A program made the translations under genes and the position numbers. The notes under the pieces were generated by a model. The model did not search any database. It saw only the letters and a program-made list of their open reading frames with translations, and had not been told where the DNA came from. A DNA stretch of 64,000 nucleotides from Alteriqipengyuania_B sp035481675 (GTDB taxonomy: Bacteria > Pseudomonadota > Alphaproteobacteria > Sphingomonadales > Sphingomonadaceae), in the NCBI RefSeq assembly GCF_035481675.1, contig NZ_JAYJJW010000001.1, positions 1,922,001-1,986,000 on the forward strand, written 5' to 3'. Positions 1 through 8,930 of this stretch are shown piece after piece (positions within the stretch are counted from its first letter, which is position 1; each line of letters starts with the position of its first letter).

Positions 1-801
1 GCGGCAGGCGTGTCGGGCTGCGACAATATCAAGATGAACATAAACGGCAGCGACTTCGACGGGAAGCCGCTGGCGGAAATCGACCTCTCCGGCTCGGCGC
101 CGACCGAAGTTGCGCTGATGGGCCCCGACATCGTCACGATCACGGAGGGTGCTGAATTCGCGATCACCGTTTCGGGCACCGATGCGGCGAAGGACCGGAT
201 GCGCTTCAACCTCGATGGCGAGAATATCGCGATCGGTCGGGCCAAGGGCGACTGGAAGGATGGCGACAATGCCACGGTCAAGATCGTGCTGCCGTCGGTC
301 AAGGAACTGGTGCTGGCGGGCTCGGGCACTATCACCAGCGAATCGCTGGACGGCGAGGCCGAGATCAACGTGCTAGGATCGGGCCGAGTCGACGTGGCCA
401 AGGTCGCGGCCTCCAAACTGGAAATCAACATCGCCGGTTCCGGATCGCTGAAGGCGTCCGGCACGGCGGACGAGCTCGAAATGTCGATTATGGGTAGCGG
501 CAACAGCGACCTTTCCGGCCTCGAGGTCGGCAATGCCGACGTGAATGTGATGGGATCGGGCGATGCGCAATTCGCGTCCGACGGCAAGGTCGATGCCAGC
601 ATCATGGGTTCGGGCAGCATCACCGTGCGCGGCAGCGCCACGTGCGAAGTCAGCTCGATGGGTTCGGGTACGCTGCGGTGCGAGGCGGGTGAAAGCCGCA
701 GCGCCGCCGAAGCCGCCCCTGCTGCAACCGAAACGCCGGAAACAGGCGAGGCGTCCGACGCTCCCGAAAGCCCGAACGCTCCGGAAGCCCCCGACGCCTG
801 A
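1..801 (+). CDS. Head-GIN/DUF2807 domain lipoprotein, 5' end cut by window edge
   Basis: The reading frame is open from base 1, so the true start lies outside the window; 266 residues are visible. The first residues contain VSGC, which looks like a lipobox, so the mature protein probably begins at this Cys as an exported lipoprotein. From about residue 100 there are seven short repeats of the form hydrophobic-x-GSG spaced about 20 residues apart, the pattern of the right-handed beta-helix in the GIN domain (DUF2807, putative auto-transporter adhesin). The last 35 residues are a low-complexity Ala/Pro/Glu tail. Function is unknown; an envelope or surface role is inferred. It converges on the sua5 gene. 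Confidence 0.75.
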   Translation, partial: AAGVSGCDNIKMNINGSDFDGKPLAEIDLSGSAPTEVALMGPDIVTITEGAEFAITVSGTDAAKDRMRFNLDGENIAIGRAKGDWKDGDNATVKIVLPSVKELVLAGSGTITSESLDGEAEINVLGSGRVDVAKVAASKLEINIAGSGSLKASGTADELEMSIMGSGNSDLSGLEVGNADVNVMGSGDAQFASDGKVDASIMGSGSITVRGSATCEVSSMGSGTLRCEAGESRSAAEAAPAATETPETGEASDAPESPNAPEAPDA

Positions 802-819
802 TCCGGATGCCGCCGGCCC

Positions 820-1782
820 TTACGAGGGGTCGGCGGCCGCCCGGCGCAAGCGATCGTTGATCGCCGCGCCGATCCCCTTGTCCGGAATGGGCGCCACTGC
901 CACCGCCGACTTGTCCGAGGCGGCGGCACGATGCAGCAGCGCGTACAGCCGGGCCGCGGCCTCCGCCAGGTCTCCGGAGGCCGACAGGCTCGCATCGCCC
1001 GCCACCGGCCCGAAACCGATCAGGAATTCGTCCGCCTTGCCCTGCGCCGCGTCCAGTCGGACGGGTTTCCCCGGCGAGTAGTGGCTGGCGAGCTGCCCGG
1101 GCGCTTCCACCTCGGCACTGACGACCGGTGTGGCCGGGCCAAGCAGGTCGGTCAGTGCGCGGAGCGTTATCGGACCTGGCCTAAGCAGCGACCAGCCGGA
1201 GTCGCGCAGCGCAACTATCGTCGATTCGAGGCCCGCCGACGTCGCGCCGCCATCGATCACCAGCGGCACCCTCCCCGCAAGCGTCGCCCCGACATGCGCC
1301 GCGCTCGTCGGGCTGACCGCACCGCTGCGATTGGCGGACGGCGCCGCGAGTGGCACGCCGCACTCCTCCAGCAGCTGCCGCATTGCCGGATGGGCCGGCA
1401 TGCGCAGGGCGATCGTCGGCAGCCCGGCCGTGACGGCGGGCGCGATACCGGCATCCTCGCGCAGCGGCAGCACCAGCGTCAGCGGCCCCGGCCAGAATTC
1501 CTCAGCCAGCTTCGCAGCCCGCTCGCCCAAAACCGCGATCTTGCGTGCCTGCTCCATCGAGGCGACATGCACGATCAGCGGGTTGAAGCTGGGCCGGCCC
1601 TTGGCGCGATAGATGCCGGCAACCGCATCGGCACTGTCGGCCCGGGCGGCGAGGCCGTAAACCGTCTCCGTCGGGACGGCCGCGATTCCCGCGTCGAGCA
1701 GGATTTGGGCCGCCCGTGCGATGCCATCCGCGTCGGCGGGCACGGTTTCCGTAACGTCGGCAGCGGCGTGCTTGTCGGCCAT
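820..1782 (-). CDS. L-threonylcarbamoyladenylate synthase (Sua5 type)
   Basis: This makes threonylcarbamoyl-AMP from threonine, bicarbonate and ATP, the first step of the universal tRNA t6A37 modification, in the cytoplasm. Near residues 27-60 the YrdC-domain pattern is clear (VPTETVYGLAA, then KGRPSFNPL), and SANRSG follows later. At 320 residues it carries the extra C-terminal Sua5 domain (ASHYSPGKP linker), unlike the roughly 190-residue TsaC form. The start is the ATG giving MADKHAAAD. The frame is open 24 codons further upstream, but that extension looks non-homologous. It is divergent from the acyl-CoA dehydrogenase gene. Confidence 0.92.
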   Translation of the reverse strand: MADKHAAADVTETVPADADGIARAAQILLDAGIAAVPTETVYGLAARADSADAVAGIYRAKGRPSFNPLIVHVASMEQARKIAVLGERAAKLAEEFWPGPLTLVLPLREDAGIAPAVTAGLPTIALRMPAHPAMRQLLEECGVPLAAPSANRSGAVSPTSAAHVGATLAGRVPLVIDGGATSAGLESTIVALRDSGWSLLRPGPITLRALTDLLGPATPVVSAEVEAPGQLASHYSPGKPVRLDAAQGKADEFLIGFGPVAGDASLSASGDLAEAAARLYALLHRAAASDKSAVAVAPIPDKGIGAAINDRLRRAAADPS

Positions 1783-1856
1783 GGCTCGCGCGCTATATCG
1801 GGACCACGCCGAAGCCAAGGATTTCCGCCGGAAACCGCGACTAAAGGACCGCAAAG

Positions 1857-3596
1857 ATGGATACGTTCACCCCGCCCACCCAGGACCAGCTGCTCGCCAT
1901 TCGGGTGAATGCGGGGATCGAGGAGCTGGCCGAGGCGGAGCGTTTCGCGGCGGCCGAAAGCGATCTCGTCGAAGCCATCGTCGAAGGTGTGGGCCAGTTT
2001 GCCGCCGGGGAATTCGCCCCGCTCAACCGGATCGGCGATACCGAGGGCGCGAAGCTCGAAAACGGCGTGGTCCGCCTGCCCGACGGCTATGCCGAGGCAT
2101 ACCGCTCCTATGTCGAGCAGGGCTGGAATGCGATTTCGGGCCCGGTGGAATATGGAGGGCAGGGCCTGCCCTTCACCCTTTCGTGCAATGTGCTGGAGAA
2201 CCTCGGCACCGCGAACATGGCCTTCAACCTGCTGCCGATGCTGTCGGTCGGCGCGATCGAGGCGCTTGAAGCGCACGGGGCGGATTCGCAAAAGGCGAAA
2301 TACCTCCCCGACCTCGTCAGCGGCAAGTGGTCGGGCACCATGAACCTGACCGAGCCGCAGGCCGGGAGCGATGTCGGCGCGCTGCGCACCACCGCCAGGC
2401 CGATCGAGGATGGCGAGCATGCCGGCAAGTGGTCGATCCAGGGCCAGAAGATCTACATCACCTGGGGCGATCACGAATTGGCGGAGAATATCATTCACCT
2501 CGTGCTCGCCCGCACGCCCGATGCGCCGGAAGGAAGCCGCGGGATCTCGCTGTTCCTCGTGCCCAAGTACCATGTGAAGGACGATGGCTCGCTGGGCGCG
2601 CGCAACGACCTGCGGCCGGTCAGCCTGGAGCACAAGCTGGGCATCAACGCCTCGCCGACCTGCGTCATGAGCTACGGCGACAACGGCGAATGCGTGGGCG
2701 AGCTGATCGGGGCGGAAAACCGCGGTCTTGCCGCCATGTTCACGATGATGAACAACGCGCGCATCAATGTCGGCGCGCAAGGCGTGGAAATCGCCGAGCG
2801 CGCCTTGCAGCAGGCGCAATATTACGCCCGCGACCGCATCCAGAGCGCGCGCGCCGGATCGCCCGACAAGTCGCCGGTGGCCATCATCGAGCATCCCGAC
2901 GTGCGCCGCATGCTGCTGCGCATGCGCGCCCTTACCGAGGCGATGCGTGCCCTGCTCTACTACACCGCCGGCCAGACCGATCGCGGCGTGCTCGGCAACG
3001 CCGATGCAAAGGCGCGCGGCGAATTGCTGGTGCCGTTGCTCAAGGCCTGGGCGACCGATAGCGGCATTGATGTCGCCAGCCTCGGCGTGCAGGTCCATGG
3101 CGGGATGGGCTTCGTCGAGGAAACCGGCGCCGCGCAGCATTACCGCGACGCGCGCATCGCGCCGATCTACGAAGGCACGAACGGCATCCAGGCCGCGGAT
3201 TTCGTCACGCGCAAGCTGGGCTTCGAGAATGGCGGCGTGCTGGAAGCACTGATGGGCGAGATCGTCCGCGATGCCACCGGGGAACCGGCGCTGGAGGCCT
3301 TGGCAGAGGATTGCACCGCGATCGGCCGCTGGATGCTGGACGACGCATCGCTTGACGACAGGCTGGCCGGCAGCGTGCCCTTCACGGCCATGGCCGCGGT
3401 CGCGGTTGCCGCGTGGCAAATGACGAAGCAGGCCGCGGCCGCGCCGGACCTTGCGCCCGGGATTGCGAAGCGCAAGGCAGTGACCACGCGCTACATCCTC
3501 GACCACGTCGTGCCAGAAGCGCGCGGCCTGAAAGCGGCAGCGATGGCCGGCGCGACGCTCCTATACGAACTCGACGCCGACGCGCTGGTGGCCTGA
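1857..3596 (+). CDS. Acyl-CoA dehydrogenase, DmdC-like long form
   Basis: FAD-dependent alpha,beta-dehydrogenation of an acyl-CoA, passing electrons to ETF. At 579 residues it is the long form with an extra N-terminal segment and an acetyl-CoA-dehydrogenase-like C-terminal domain, as in the family that includes 3-methylmercaptopropionyl-CoA dehydrogenase. Visible motifs are LTEPQAGSDVGALRT (residues about 162-176), the middle-domain GQKIYITWGDHE and the catalytic-base region IYEGTNGIQA near residue 440. AAAGGA precedes the ATG. The true substrate (fatty acyl-CoA or MMPA-CoA) cannot be told from sequence; a general fatty acid role is more likely because no dmd genes are nearby. Confidence 0.85.
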   Translation: MDTFTPPTQDQLLAIRVNAGIEELAEAERFAAAESDLVEAIVEGVGQFAAGEFAPLNRIGDTEGAKLENGVVRLPDGYAEAYRSYVEQGWNAISGPVEYGGQGLPFTLSCNVLENLGTANMAFNLLPMLSVGAIEALEAHGADSQKAKYLPDLVSGKWSGTMNLTEPQAGSDVGALRTTARPIEDGEHAGKWSIQGQKIYITWGDHELAENIIHLVLARTPDAPEGSRGISLFLVPKYHVKDDGSLGARNDLRPVSLEHKLGINASPTCVMSYGDNGECVGELIGAENRGLAAMFTMMNNARINVGAQGVEIAERALQQAQYYARDRIQSARAGSPDKSPVAIIEHPDVRRMLLRMRALTEAMRALLYYTAGQTDRGVLGNADAKARGELLVPLLKAWATDSGIDVASLGVQVHGGMGFVEETGAAQHYRDARIAPIYEGTNGIQAADFVTRKLGFENGGVLEALMGEIVRDATGEPALEALAEDCTAIGRWMLDDASLDDRLAGSVPFTAMAAVAVAAWQMTKQAAAAPDLAPGIAKRKAVTTRYILDHVVPEARGLKAAAMAGATLLYELDADALVA

Positions 3597-3609
3597 CCGC
3601 AGGCTGCGG

Positions 3610-3631
3610 AGCGGGGCACCACGCCCCCGCT
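3610..3631. terminator. Possible hairpin between convergent genes
   Basis: AGCGGGG (3610-3616) and CCCCGCT (3625-3631) form a 7-bp stem with an 8-base loop between the convergent acyl-CoA dehydrogenase and sugar dehydrogenase genes. There is no T-run, so termination is only inferred from position. Confidence 0.3.
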
Positions 3632-3635
3632 TCCG

Positions 3636-5075
3636 TCAATTGGTCCGGGCGTAGTCCTCGCCGAAACTCGCGCCGGCCGGGTTTGCACCGGTCGCGCGGC
3701 TCGGCAGGCGGCCGTAATTCAACCGCTCGATGGCGGGGGCCGGCTCCGCATCCTCCTTGATAACGCGCCAGATGATGCCCGCCGTATCGTCGCTGACGAT
3801 GAGCGCACCGGTGTTGTCGAATGCGACCCAGGTCGGTCGCCCGCGCGTCGTCCCCTCGCCGGTCAGGAAGCCGCCTAGCACCGTCTGCGGTGTGCCGACC
3901 GGGCGACCGCGCTCGTCGAAGTCGACGAACACCACGTCGTAGCCCGACGGCGGCTTGCGGTTCCACGACCCGTGCCGCGCCACGAATGCGCCGCTGCCGA
4001 AGGTCTGGCCCATCCGGTGGCCTTCCGGCGTGAAGGCAAGGCCCAGCGCCGCGACGTGCGGACCCATGGCGTATACAGGCTTGCGGGCATATTCCTCAAG
4101 GAAGCGCGGCATCGGCCAGTCGACCCGCATGTCGCGCTCGAACCGCCAGTAGACCCACGGCCAGCCGTAATTCGCGCCGAAGGGCACATCGGTGAGGTAA
4201 TCGGGCACGAGGTCGGAGCCGAGCATGTCGCGCTCGTTCACCGTGGTCCACAAGCGGCCCGACCACGGCGCGAAGGCGAGGCCGTTCGCATTCCGCAAGC
4301 CGACCGCCCACGGCGCCTGGCGCTTCTTGTCGAGATCGTAGGACCAGATCATCGCCCGCCCCTCTTCGGCTTCCTGTCCGTTCTCGCCGATGTTGGAGGC
4401 CGATCCGACCGCGATGTACAGCAGCGGCTCGTCCGGATCCTTGGCGATGTTGCGCATCCAGTGATTGCCCGCCGCGGGCAGGTCCATCAGCTTGCGAGGC
4501 GTGCCGGTGACTTTCGCCGCGCCCAGCGCGTAATCGAATTCGAGCAGCGCATCGTGGTTGGCGATCCACAGCTTGCCGTCTTCCCACGCGATGCCCGAAG
4601 GCGACGCCAGATCGTCACGAAGCACTGTGCGCACTTCCGCCACGCCGTCACCGTCCGCGTCGCGCAGCAGCACCAGCTGGTCGGGCGATACACCGCCTGC
4701 CCCCGCGCGACTCATCAGCTTGTCGGCGATCCAGCCCATCAAGCCGCCGCCCTCGCCCGCCGGCGCGCGGGTGAGGGTCACCAGCACATCGCCATTGGGC
4801 AGGGTGTAGAGCACGCGCGGATGCTCAAGCCCTTCGGCGAAGCGATTGACGGTGTACCCGGTCGGCGCGTCGGGCAATTCTGCCTCCGCCCAGCCCACCG
4901 GTTCCGCGATCGCGACGGTCGGGATCATCTGCGAATCGCCTTCGACCAAGGTCGGATCTGTCCCCGAAACCTCGTCCACCGAAAGCTCTGCCGGATCGCC
5001 GCGCCAGATCCACACGAACAGCGCGGCGAGGATCAGGGCGATGACGAGCAGGGTGATCAGCAGCTTTTTCTTCAT
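3636..5075 (-). CDS. PQQ-type sugar dehydrogenase (glucose/sorbosone family), membrane-anchored
   Basis: A predicted beta-propeller oxidoreductase of the soluble glucose dehydrogenase/sorbosone dehydrogenase family. The N-terminus MKKKLLITLLVIALILAALF is a basic segment plus one membrane helix with no clear cleavage site, so the enzyme is probably tethered in the periplasm. Family-like stretches are DADGDGVAEVRTVL, SPSGIAWEDGKLWIANHDALL and ARHGSWNRKPPSGYDVVFV near the end. It is 479 residues from the MKKKLL start; an in-frame ATG 12 codons upstream would precede the hydrophobic segment and is less likely. Substrate and PQQ dependence are unproven. It is divergent from the msrC-like gene. Confidence 0.8.
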   Translation of the reverse strand: MKKKLLITLLVIALILAALFVWIWRGDPAELSVDEVSGTDPTLVEGDSQMIPTVAIAEPVGWAEAELPDAPTGYTVNRFAEGLEHPRVLYTLPNGDVLVTLTRAPAGEGGGLMGWIADKLMSRAGAGGVSPDQLVLLRDADGDGVAEVRTVLRDDLASPSGIAWEDGKLWIANHDALLEFDYALGAAKVTGTPRKLMDLPAAGNHWMRNIAKDPDEPLLYIAVGSASNIGENGQEAEEGRAMIWSYDLDKKRQAPWAVGLRNANGLAFAPWSGRLWTTVNERDMLGSDLVPDYLTDVPFGANYGWPWVYWRFERDMRVDWPMPRFLEEYARKPVYAMGPHVAALGLAFTPEGHRMGQTFGSGAFVARHGSWNRKPPSGYDVVFVDFDERGRPVGTPQTVLGGFLTGEGTTRGRPTWVAFDNTGALIVSDDTAGIIWRVIKEDAEPAPAIERLNYGRLPSRATGANPAGASFGEDYARTN

Positions 5076-5136
5076 GCCTGGCGGAATAGACCCGGGCGGG
5101 ACTTGCGGCAATGGGCCACCGCCCTATGTCGCACCC

Positions 5137-5625
5137 ATGTTCGATTTCCAGCCCGATCCCGACCAGCCCAAGGCGGTCCTGTACGACGACTTGCTGAGCG
5201 CGGCCGGTGCCCTGGTCGATGGCGAGCGCGACCCGGTCGCCAACATGGCCAACATTGCCGCCCTGTTGTGGCAATTTCTGCCCGACCTGAACTGGGCCGG
5301 GTTCTACCGCATGGTGGACGGCGAACTCGTGCTAGGCCCCTTTGTCGGCAAGCCGGCCTGCATCCGCATCGCCGTTGGCAGCGGGGTTTGCGGCACGGCC
5401 GTGTCCGAGCGGCGCACGCAACTGGTGGACGACGTGGAAGCATTCCCCGGCCACATCGCCTGCGATGGCGAGACGAAGTCGGAACTGGTGGTCCCGGTTG
5501 TGGCAAACGTTGAGGTCATCGCCGTGATTGACCTCGACAGCCCCATTCTCGCGCGGTTCGATGATGAAGATCGGGTAGGCGTAGAAGCGCTGGCGCAGCG
5601 CATCGCCCCGGCGATTTCGCACTGA
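5137..5625 (+). CDS. msrC: Free methionine-(R)-sulfoxide reductase (GAF domain)
   Basis: It reduces free L-methionine-(R)-sulfoxide using thioredoxin, an oxidative damage repair function in the cytoplasm. The 162-residue protein is a single GAF domain. The three cysteines characteristic of fRMsr are present in the expected order: KPACIRI, GSGVCGTA and GHIACDGE. NWAGFYRM is also typical of the family. The ATG giving MFDFQPD was chosen because the upstream frame overlaps the divergent dehydrogenase promoter region and lacks similarity. It stands alone, about 60 bases from the divergent sugar dehydrogenase. Confidence 0.9.
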   Translation: MFDFQPDPDQPKAVLYDDLLSAAGALVDGERDPVANMANIAALLWQFLPDLNWAGFYRMVDGELVLGPFVGKPACIRIAVGSGVCGTAVSERRTQLVDDVEAFPGHIACDGETKSELVVPVVANVEVIAVIDLDSPILARFDDEDRVGVEALAQRIAPAISH

Positions 5626-5772
5626 CGTCGCTCCGTCACTAGCGTTCCGAATCGGGGCACGCCCGCGCAAACCCTTGGTTGCGTGCGGATCGCGATGGTA
5701 AGTTTCGGGTTAATGGATCGGGCTGCGGCGCCGCTGTGGCTCCCCGTCCGCAATGCCTGAGAGGAGCCACGC

Positions 5773-6528
5773 ATGACCAACCCCACGCTCGCCGCCGCGC
5801 TTGCCGCTGCCGGCCTTGCCGCTGCAGCGCCCGCCGCCGCGCAGGATTACGACCCGCTGCCGCCGCTCCCCGGTGCCGAGCAGGCCACTTACGAAGGCGA
5901 ATGGCGGGGCGAGTGGGTCGAGGACGACCGCTACCAGGGCGAATGGACCGGCACCTATGACGGGCCTGCCGCCTATCGGGACGGCCCCTACTACGATTCG
6001 GCCGCGCGCGACGCCTGGCTCGATGAATGCCGCAGCCGTGGCCGCGACAGCAATATCGAAGGCGCCATCATCGGCGGCGTGATTGGCGGGATTGCCGGCA
6101 ACCGGATCGCGGGCGAAGGCAACCGGCGGATCGGCACCGTCGTCGGCGGTGTCGTCGGCGCTGCGGCGGGTGCTGCCATCGATAGCGCGGAAGGCGGCTA
6201 TGCCGACGAATGCGAGGCCTATCTGGACCGCTACATGGCCGGCGGTCACGGCGGCTACGGCTACCAGTCGGCTTATGGATATGGCCATTCGGGCTATTAC
6301 GCAGGGTGCGGCTGCCAGGGCTACATGGCGACCCGCATGGTCCCGATCACAACCTATCGCTTCGGCCGGGTCGAATATGGCGAGGACATCATCGAGGAAG
6401 AAATCGAAGAGACGGTGATGGTGGAGGACGTGGTCTACGAAACGGTTCGCGAAGAAGTCGCGCCGGAGCCGACCAAGCGCGTCGAAATCAAGACCCAGCC
6501 GACCAAGCGGCTCCCTTACCGCAAGTAA
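5773..6528 (+). CDS. Glycine-zipper 2TM-domain envelope protein
   Basis: 251 residues with an Ala-rich signal peptide (cleavage likely near AAPAAAQ, about residue 24). A glycine zipper at about residues 96-137 (EGAIIGGVIGGIAGN, then VVGGVVGAAAGAAID) resembles outer-membrane rickettsial 17-kDa/glycine-zipper proteins. A Gly/Tyr-rich stretch and two CxC-like cysteines (GCGCQGY) follow, then an acidic segment rich in Glu and Val and a basic tail (KRLPYRK). A strong GAGGAG ribosome site precedes the ATG. Function is unknown; a membrane-associated envelope role is inferred. A hairpin terminator follows 30 bases downstream. Confidence 0.75.
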   Translation: MTNPTLAAALAAAGLAAAAPAAAQDYDPLPPLPGAEQATYEGEWRGEWVEDDRYQGEWTGTYDGPAAYRDGPYYDSAARDAWLDECRSRGRDSNIEGAIIGGVIGGIAGNRIAGEGNRRIGTVVGGVVGAAAGAAIDSAEGGYADECEAYLDRYMAGGHGGYGYQSAYGYGHSGYYAGCGCQGYMATRMVPITTYRFGRVEYGEDIIEEEIEETVMVEDVVYETVREEVAPEPTKRVEIKTQPTKRLPYRK

Positions 6529-6558
6529 GGCGGGGCCACTTACCGAGCGCCAGAAAAT

Positions 6559-6592
6559 CGCGCCGCGCAACTTTTCGTGCGGCGCGGTTTTT
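6559..6592. terminator. Rho-independent terminator, probably bidirectional
   Basis: CGCGCCGC (6559-6566) pairs perfectly with GCGGCGCG (6579-6586), followed by GTTTTT on the plus strand. The other side has AAAA at 6554-6557, so it can serve both the glycine-zipper gene and the convergent parB. Confidence 0.75.
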
Positions 6593-6607
6593 CGTATCTC
6601 TTTGTAA

Positions 6608-7537
6608 TTAAACGGTTTCGCCCGTCAGGCGCTGGCACACCAGGTCGAGCTGGTCGAGCGTGCGGTAGCGGATCGTCACCGCACCCGATCGCGGATCGGC
6701 GTCGGCAGCGATCTTCACCGACAGTCCTAGGAAATCCTCGAGATGCTGCTGCACGGCGAGAATGTCGGCGTTGGCCTCGCTTGCCCCGGCCGCTGCCGCA
6801 GACTTGCGCGATTTCGCCGGTCGACCGCCGCGAACGAGCTTTTCCAGCTCGCGGACGTTGAGCGACTTCGCGATGGCCGTCTCGGCCAGTTCGGTCGCGT
6901 CGTCATGGCCCACGAGCGCGCGGGCGTGGCCCATCGATAGCCGCCCTTCCGCGACGTGATCGATCACTTCCTGCGGCAGCGACAGCAGGCGCTGGAGGTT
7001 CGCGACATGGCTGCGCGACTTGTCGACCAACTTGGCGATATCCGCCTGGGTCATGTCCTCATATTCGGCAAGCCTTTGATAAGCTTGCGCTTCTTCGATT
7101 GGATTGAGGTCTTCACGCTGGATATTCTCGATCAGCGCGAGGGCCATCACATCGCGCTCTTCCAAATCGCGTACGATTGCAGGGATCTGGTGCAACCGCG
7201 CCTTTTGTGCCGCGCGCCAGCGCCGCTCGCCGGCCACCAGCTGGAAGCGACCGCCACTCAGGGGCCGGACAATGACCGGCTGGATAACGCCGCGCGCCGC
7301 GATGGAAGCGGCAAGCTCGGCCAGCGCGTCTTCGTCGAAATAGCGGCGCGGCTGTTCGGGATGCGGCTCGATGGAAGCCACGGCGATGGTCTTGAGGTCG
7401 CTTTCGCCTTCACCGCTCGATCTGTCGGCCGACACCACCAGCGGTTCTTCGCGCCGGGCTTCGCCCATCAGGGCGCCGAGGCCCCGGCCGAGCTTGCGAC
7501 GCTGCGCCGGCTTGGTCTTGTCGGTGTCCTCGCTCAT
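6608..7537 (-). CDS. parB: Chromosome partitioning protein ParB
   Basis: CTP-dependent DNA clamp that loads at parS sites and spreads to build the centromere complex. 309 residues: a ParA-stimulating N-terminal peptide region (KLGRGLGALMGE), the CTP-binding ParB/Srx domain with GERRWRA at residues 103-109 and ENIQREDLNPIEEA at about 137-150, the helix-turn-helix (TQADIAKLVDKSRSHVANLQRLL), and a C-terminal dimerisation domain. Its start overlaps the parA stop by 4 bases (ATGA). It is last in the mnmG-rsmG-parA-parB run, and four perfect parS sites lie in the same run. Confidence 0.97.
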   Translation of the reverse strand: MSEDTDKTKPAQRRKLGRGLGALMGEARREEPLVVSADRSSGEGESDLKTIAVASIEPHPEQPRRYFDEDALAELAASIAARGVIQPVIVRPLSGGRFQLVAGERRWRAAQKARLHQIPAIVRDLEERDVMALALIENIQREDLNPIEEAQAYQRLAEYEDMTQADIAKLVDKSRSHVANLQRLLSLPQEVIDHVAEGRLSMGHARALVGHDDATELAETAIAKSLNVRELEKLVRGGRPAKSRKSAAAAGASEANADILAVQQHLEDFLGLSVKIAADADPRSGAVTIRYRTLDQLDLVCQRLTGETV

Positions 7538-8310
7538 GCGGCTTTCCTTTCCTTCGGCAGGCGCCCGATCAACTCGCGCGCCAGCGCCATGTAGGCGCGG
7601 CTTCCCCGGCAGTTATGGTCGTAGATGAGCGCGGGCAACCCGTGGCTCGGCGCTTCCGACAGGCGCACATTGCGCGGAATCACCGTCTCGAACACCAGAT
7701 TGCCGAGACAATCGCGCACATCGTCGGCGACTTGGTCGGTCAGGCGATTGCGGCGGTCGAACATGGTCAGCGCAACCCCGATAATGCCGAGATTGGGGTT
7801 GAGCGACTGCTGCACCTGCTCGACCGTCTGCAACAGCTGGCTCAGCCCCTCGAGCGCAAAAAATTCGCATTGTAGCGGGATCAGGAGGGTGTCAGCGGCG
7901 GTCAGCGCATTCAGCGTCAGCGTGCCGAGCGATGGCGGGCAATCGATCAGGCACACATCGTGGCCGCGATGCCCGGCCAGCGCATCCCGCAGGCGATAGG
8001 AACGGTCCTGGATACCGACGAGCTCGACTTCCGCCGCACTCAGGTCGACCGTAGCGGGGACGACCTGCATGCCGGGGATCGTGGTGTCGAAAATACATTC
8101 GCCGAGCGGCGCCTGATCGACAATCAACTCGTAGCTCGAGGAAGTACGCCGGTCGCTGGAAATCCCGACGCCGGTCGAAGCGTTGCCCTGCGGATCGAGA
8201 TCTACCAGCAGTGTCTTCCAGCCCGTCGCCGCCATGGCCGTCGCGATATTGATGGCGGTGGTGGTCTTGCCCACCCCGCCTTTCTGGTTGGCGACCGCAA
8301 TGGTGATCAT
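7534..8310 (-). CDS. parA: Chromosome partitioning ATPase ParA
   Basis: Walker-type ATPase that binds DNA non-specifically when ATP-bound and moves ParB-parS complexes. 258 residues with the deviant Walker A motif KGGVGKTTTAIN at residues 10-21, the Walker B region LIDCPPSLGTLTLNAL near residues 128-143, and a typical Soj-like length. Start and stop both overlap neighbours by 4 bases (rsmG upstream, parB downstream), so translation of rsmG, parA and parB is coupled. Confidence 0.97.
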   Translation of the reverse strand: MITIAVANQKGGVGKTTTAINIATAMAATGWKTLLVDLDPQGNASTGVGISSDRRTSSSYELIVDQAPLGECIFDTTIPGMQVVPATVDLSAAEVELVGIQDRSYRLRDALAGHRGHDVCLIDCPPSLGTLTLNALTAADTLLIPLQCEFFALEGLSQLLQTVEQVQQSLNPNLGIIGVALTMFDRRNRLTDQVADDVRDCLGNLVFETVIPRNVRLSEAPSHGLPALIYDHNCRGSRAYMALARELIGRLPKERKAA

Positions 8311-8930
8311 GGTGCGACTCTTCCCTTCCCGACGAGGATTTTCGCCTCTTCATCCGTCAAAGATTGTTCCACGTGGAACAATTTGCGGCGCTTCGGCTTC
8401 AGCGCAGCCCATTCTTGCTCGGCAGAGCGGCCTTTCGGCAAGACCCACTCCGTGCGTGCTGTGGAGAAACGGGCGGATAAATCGAGCAGCTTGGGCAGCG
8501 GGGCGAAGGCGCGCGCGGAGATTACCGCAGTTTCGAAGGAATCCACGAGCTCGAGGCGCTTCCCCTCCACCCGGCAATTTTTGAGGCCCAGTCCCGTAAT
8601 GCAACGCTCCAGCCAGTCGATCCGGCGGCGGCGTGACTCGACGAGGATGACTTCTCGTGCGGGGCAGAGAATGGCCACGACGAGGCCGGGAAGACCCGCG
8701 CCGGTGCCCAGATCGAGCCACGGGGATGTTTCACGTGAAACATGAACAACGAGCTGGGCGCTATCGGCGATATGGCGAACCCAAACGCTATCGAGGCTCG
8801 CTTGGGCGACTAGGTTCTGTTCCTCGTTCTCCGCCCGCAGCATGGCGGAAAATTGGTCAAGCTTCGCCATGGCGCCGTCGCCACCGATATCCGCCACGTA
8901 GGCACGGGCCTGCTCTTCACTGCCAATCAT
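8307..8930 (-). CDS. rsmG: 16S rRNA (guanine527-N7)-methyltransferase RsmG
   Basis: SAM-dependent methyltransferase for G527 of 16S rRNA (old name GidB). 207 residues with the motif I region WLDLGTGAGLPGLVVAI and the later VISARAFAPLPKLLDL. It overlaps mnmG upstream and parA downstream by 4 bases each. Two parS palindromes lie inside the gene, encoding HVSRET in the first half and FHVEQ near the end, so part of its protein sequence is constrained by centromere function. Confidence 0.95.
   Translation of the reverse strand: MIGSEEQARAYVADIGGDGAMAKLDQFSAMLRAENEEQNLVAQASLDSVWVRHIADSAQLVVHVSRETSPWLDLGTGAGLPGLVVAILCPAREVILVESRRRRIDWLERCITGLGLKNCRVEGKRLELVDSFETAVISARAFAPLPKLLDLSARFSTARTEWVLPKGRSAEQEWAALKPKRRKLFHVEQSLTDEEAKILVGKGRVAP
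8365..8380. promoter_or_regulatory. parS: parS site (GG-variant) inside rsmG
   Basis: Perfect 16-bp palindrome TGTTCCACGTGGAACA, differing from the canonical parS only by the symmetric T-to-C/A-to-G pair. It lies in the 3' part of rsmG, read as L-F-H-V-E-Q. Binding by the adjacent ParB is inferred. Confidence 0.9.
8727..8742. promoter_or_regulatory. parS: Canonical parS site inside rsmG
   Basis: Exact match to the consensus TGTTTCACGTGAAACA. It lies in the 5' half of rsmG, where the minus-strand reading frame gives V-S-R-E-T and avoids the TGA present in another frame. Confidence 0.95.

Noticed and set aside
1575..3506. Long open frame of 643 codons on the minus strand opposite the acyl-CoA dehydrogenase
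   Set aside because: Codon composition is that of an antisense shadow (rich in Arg, His, Ala), no family signature is seen, and the opposite strand encodes a complete conserved enzyme.
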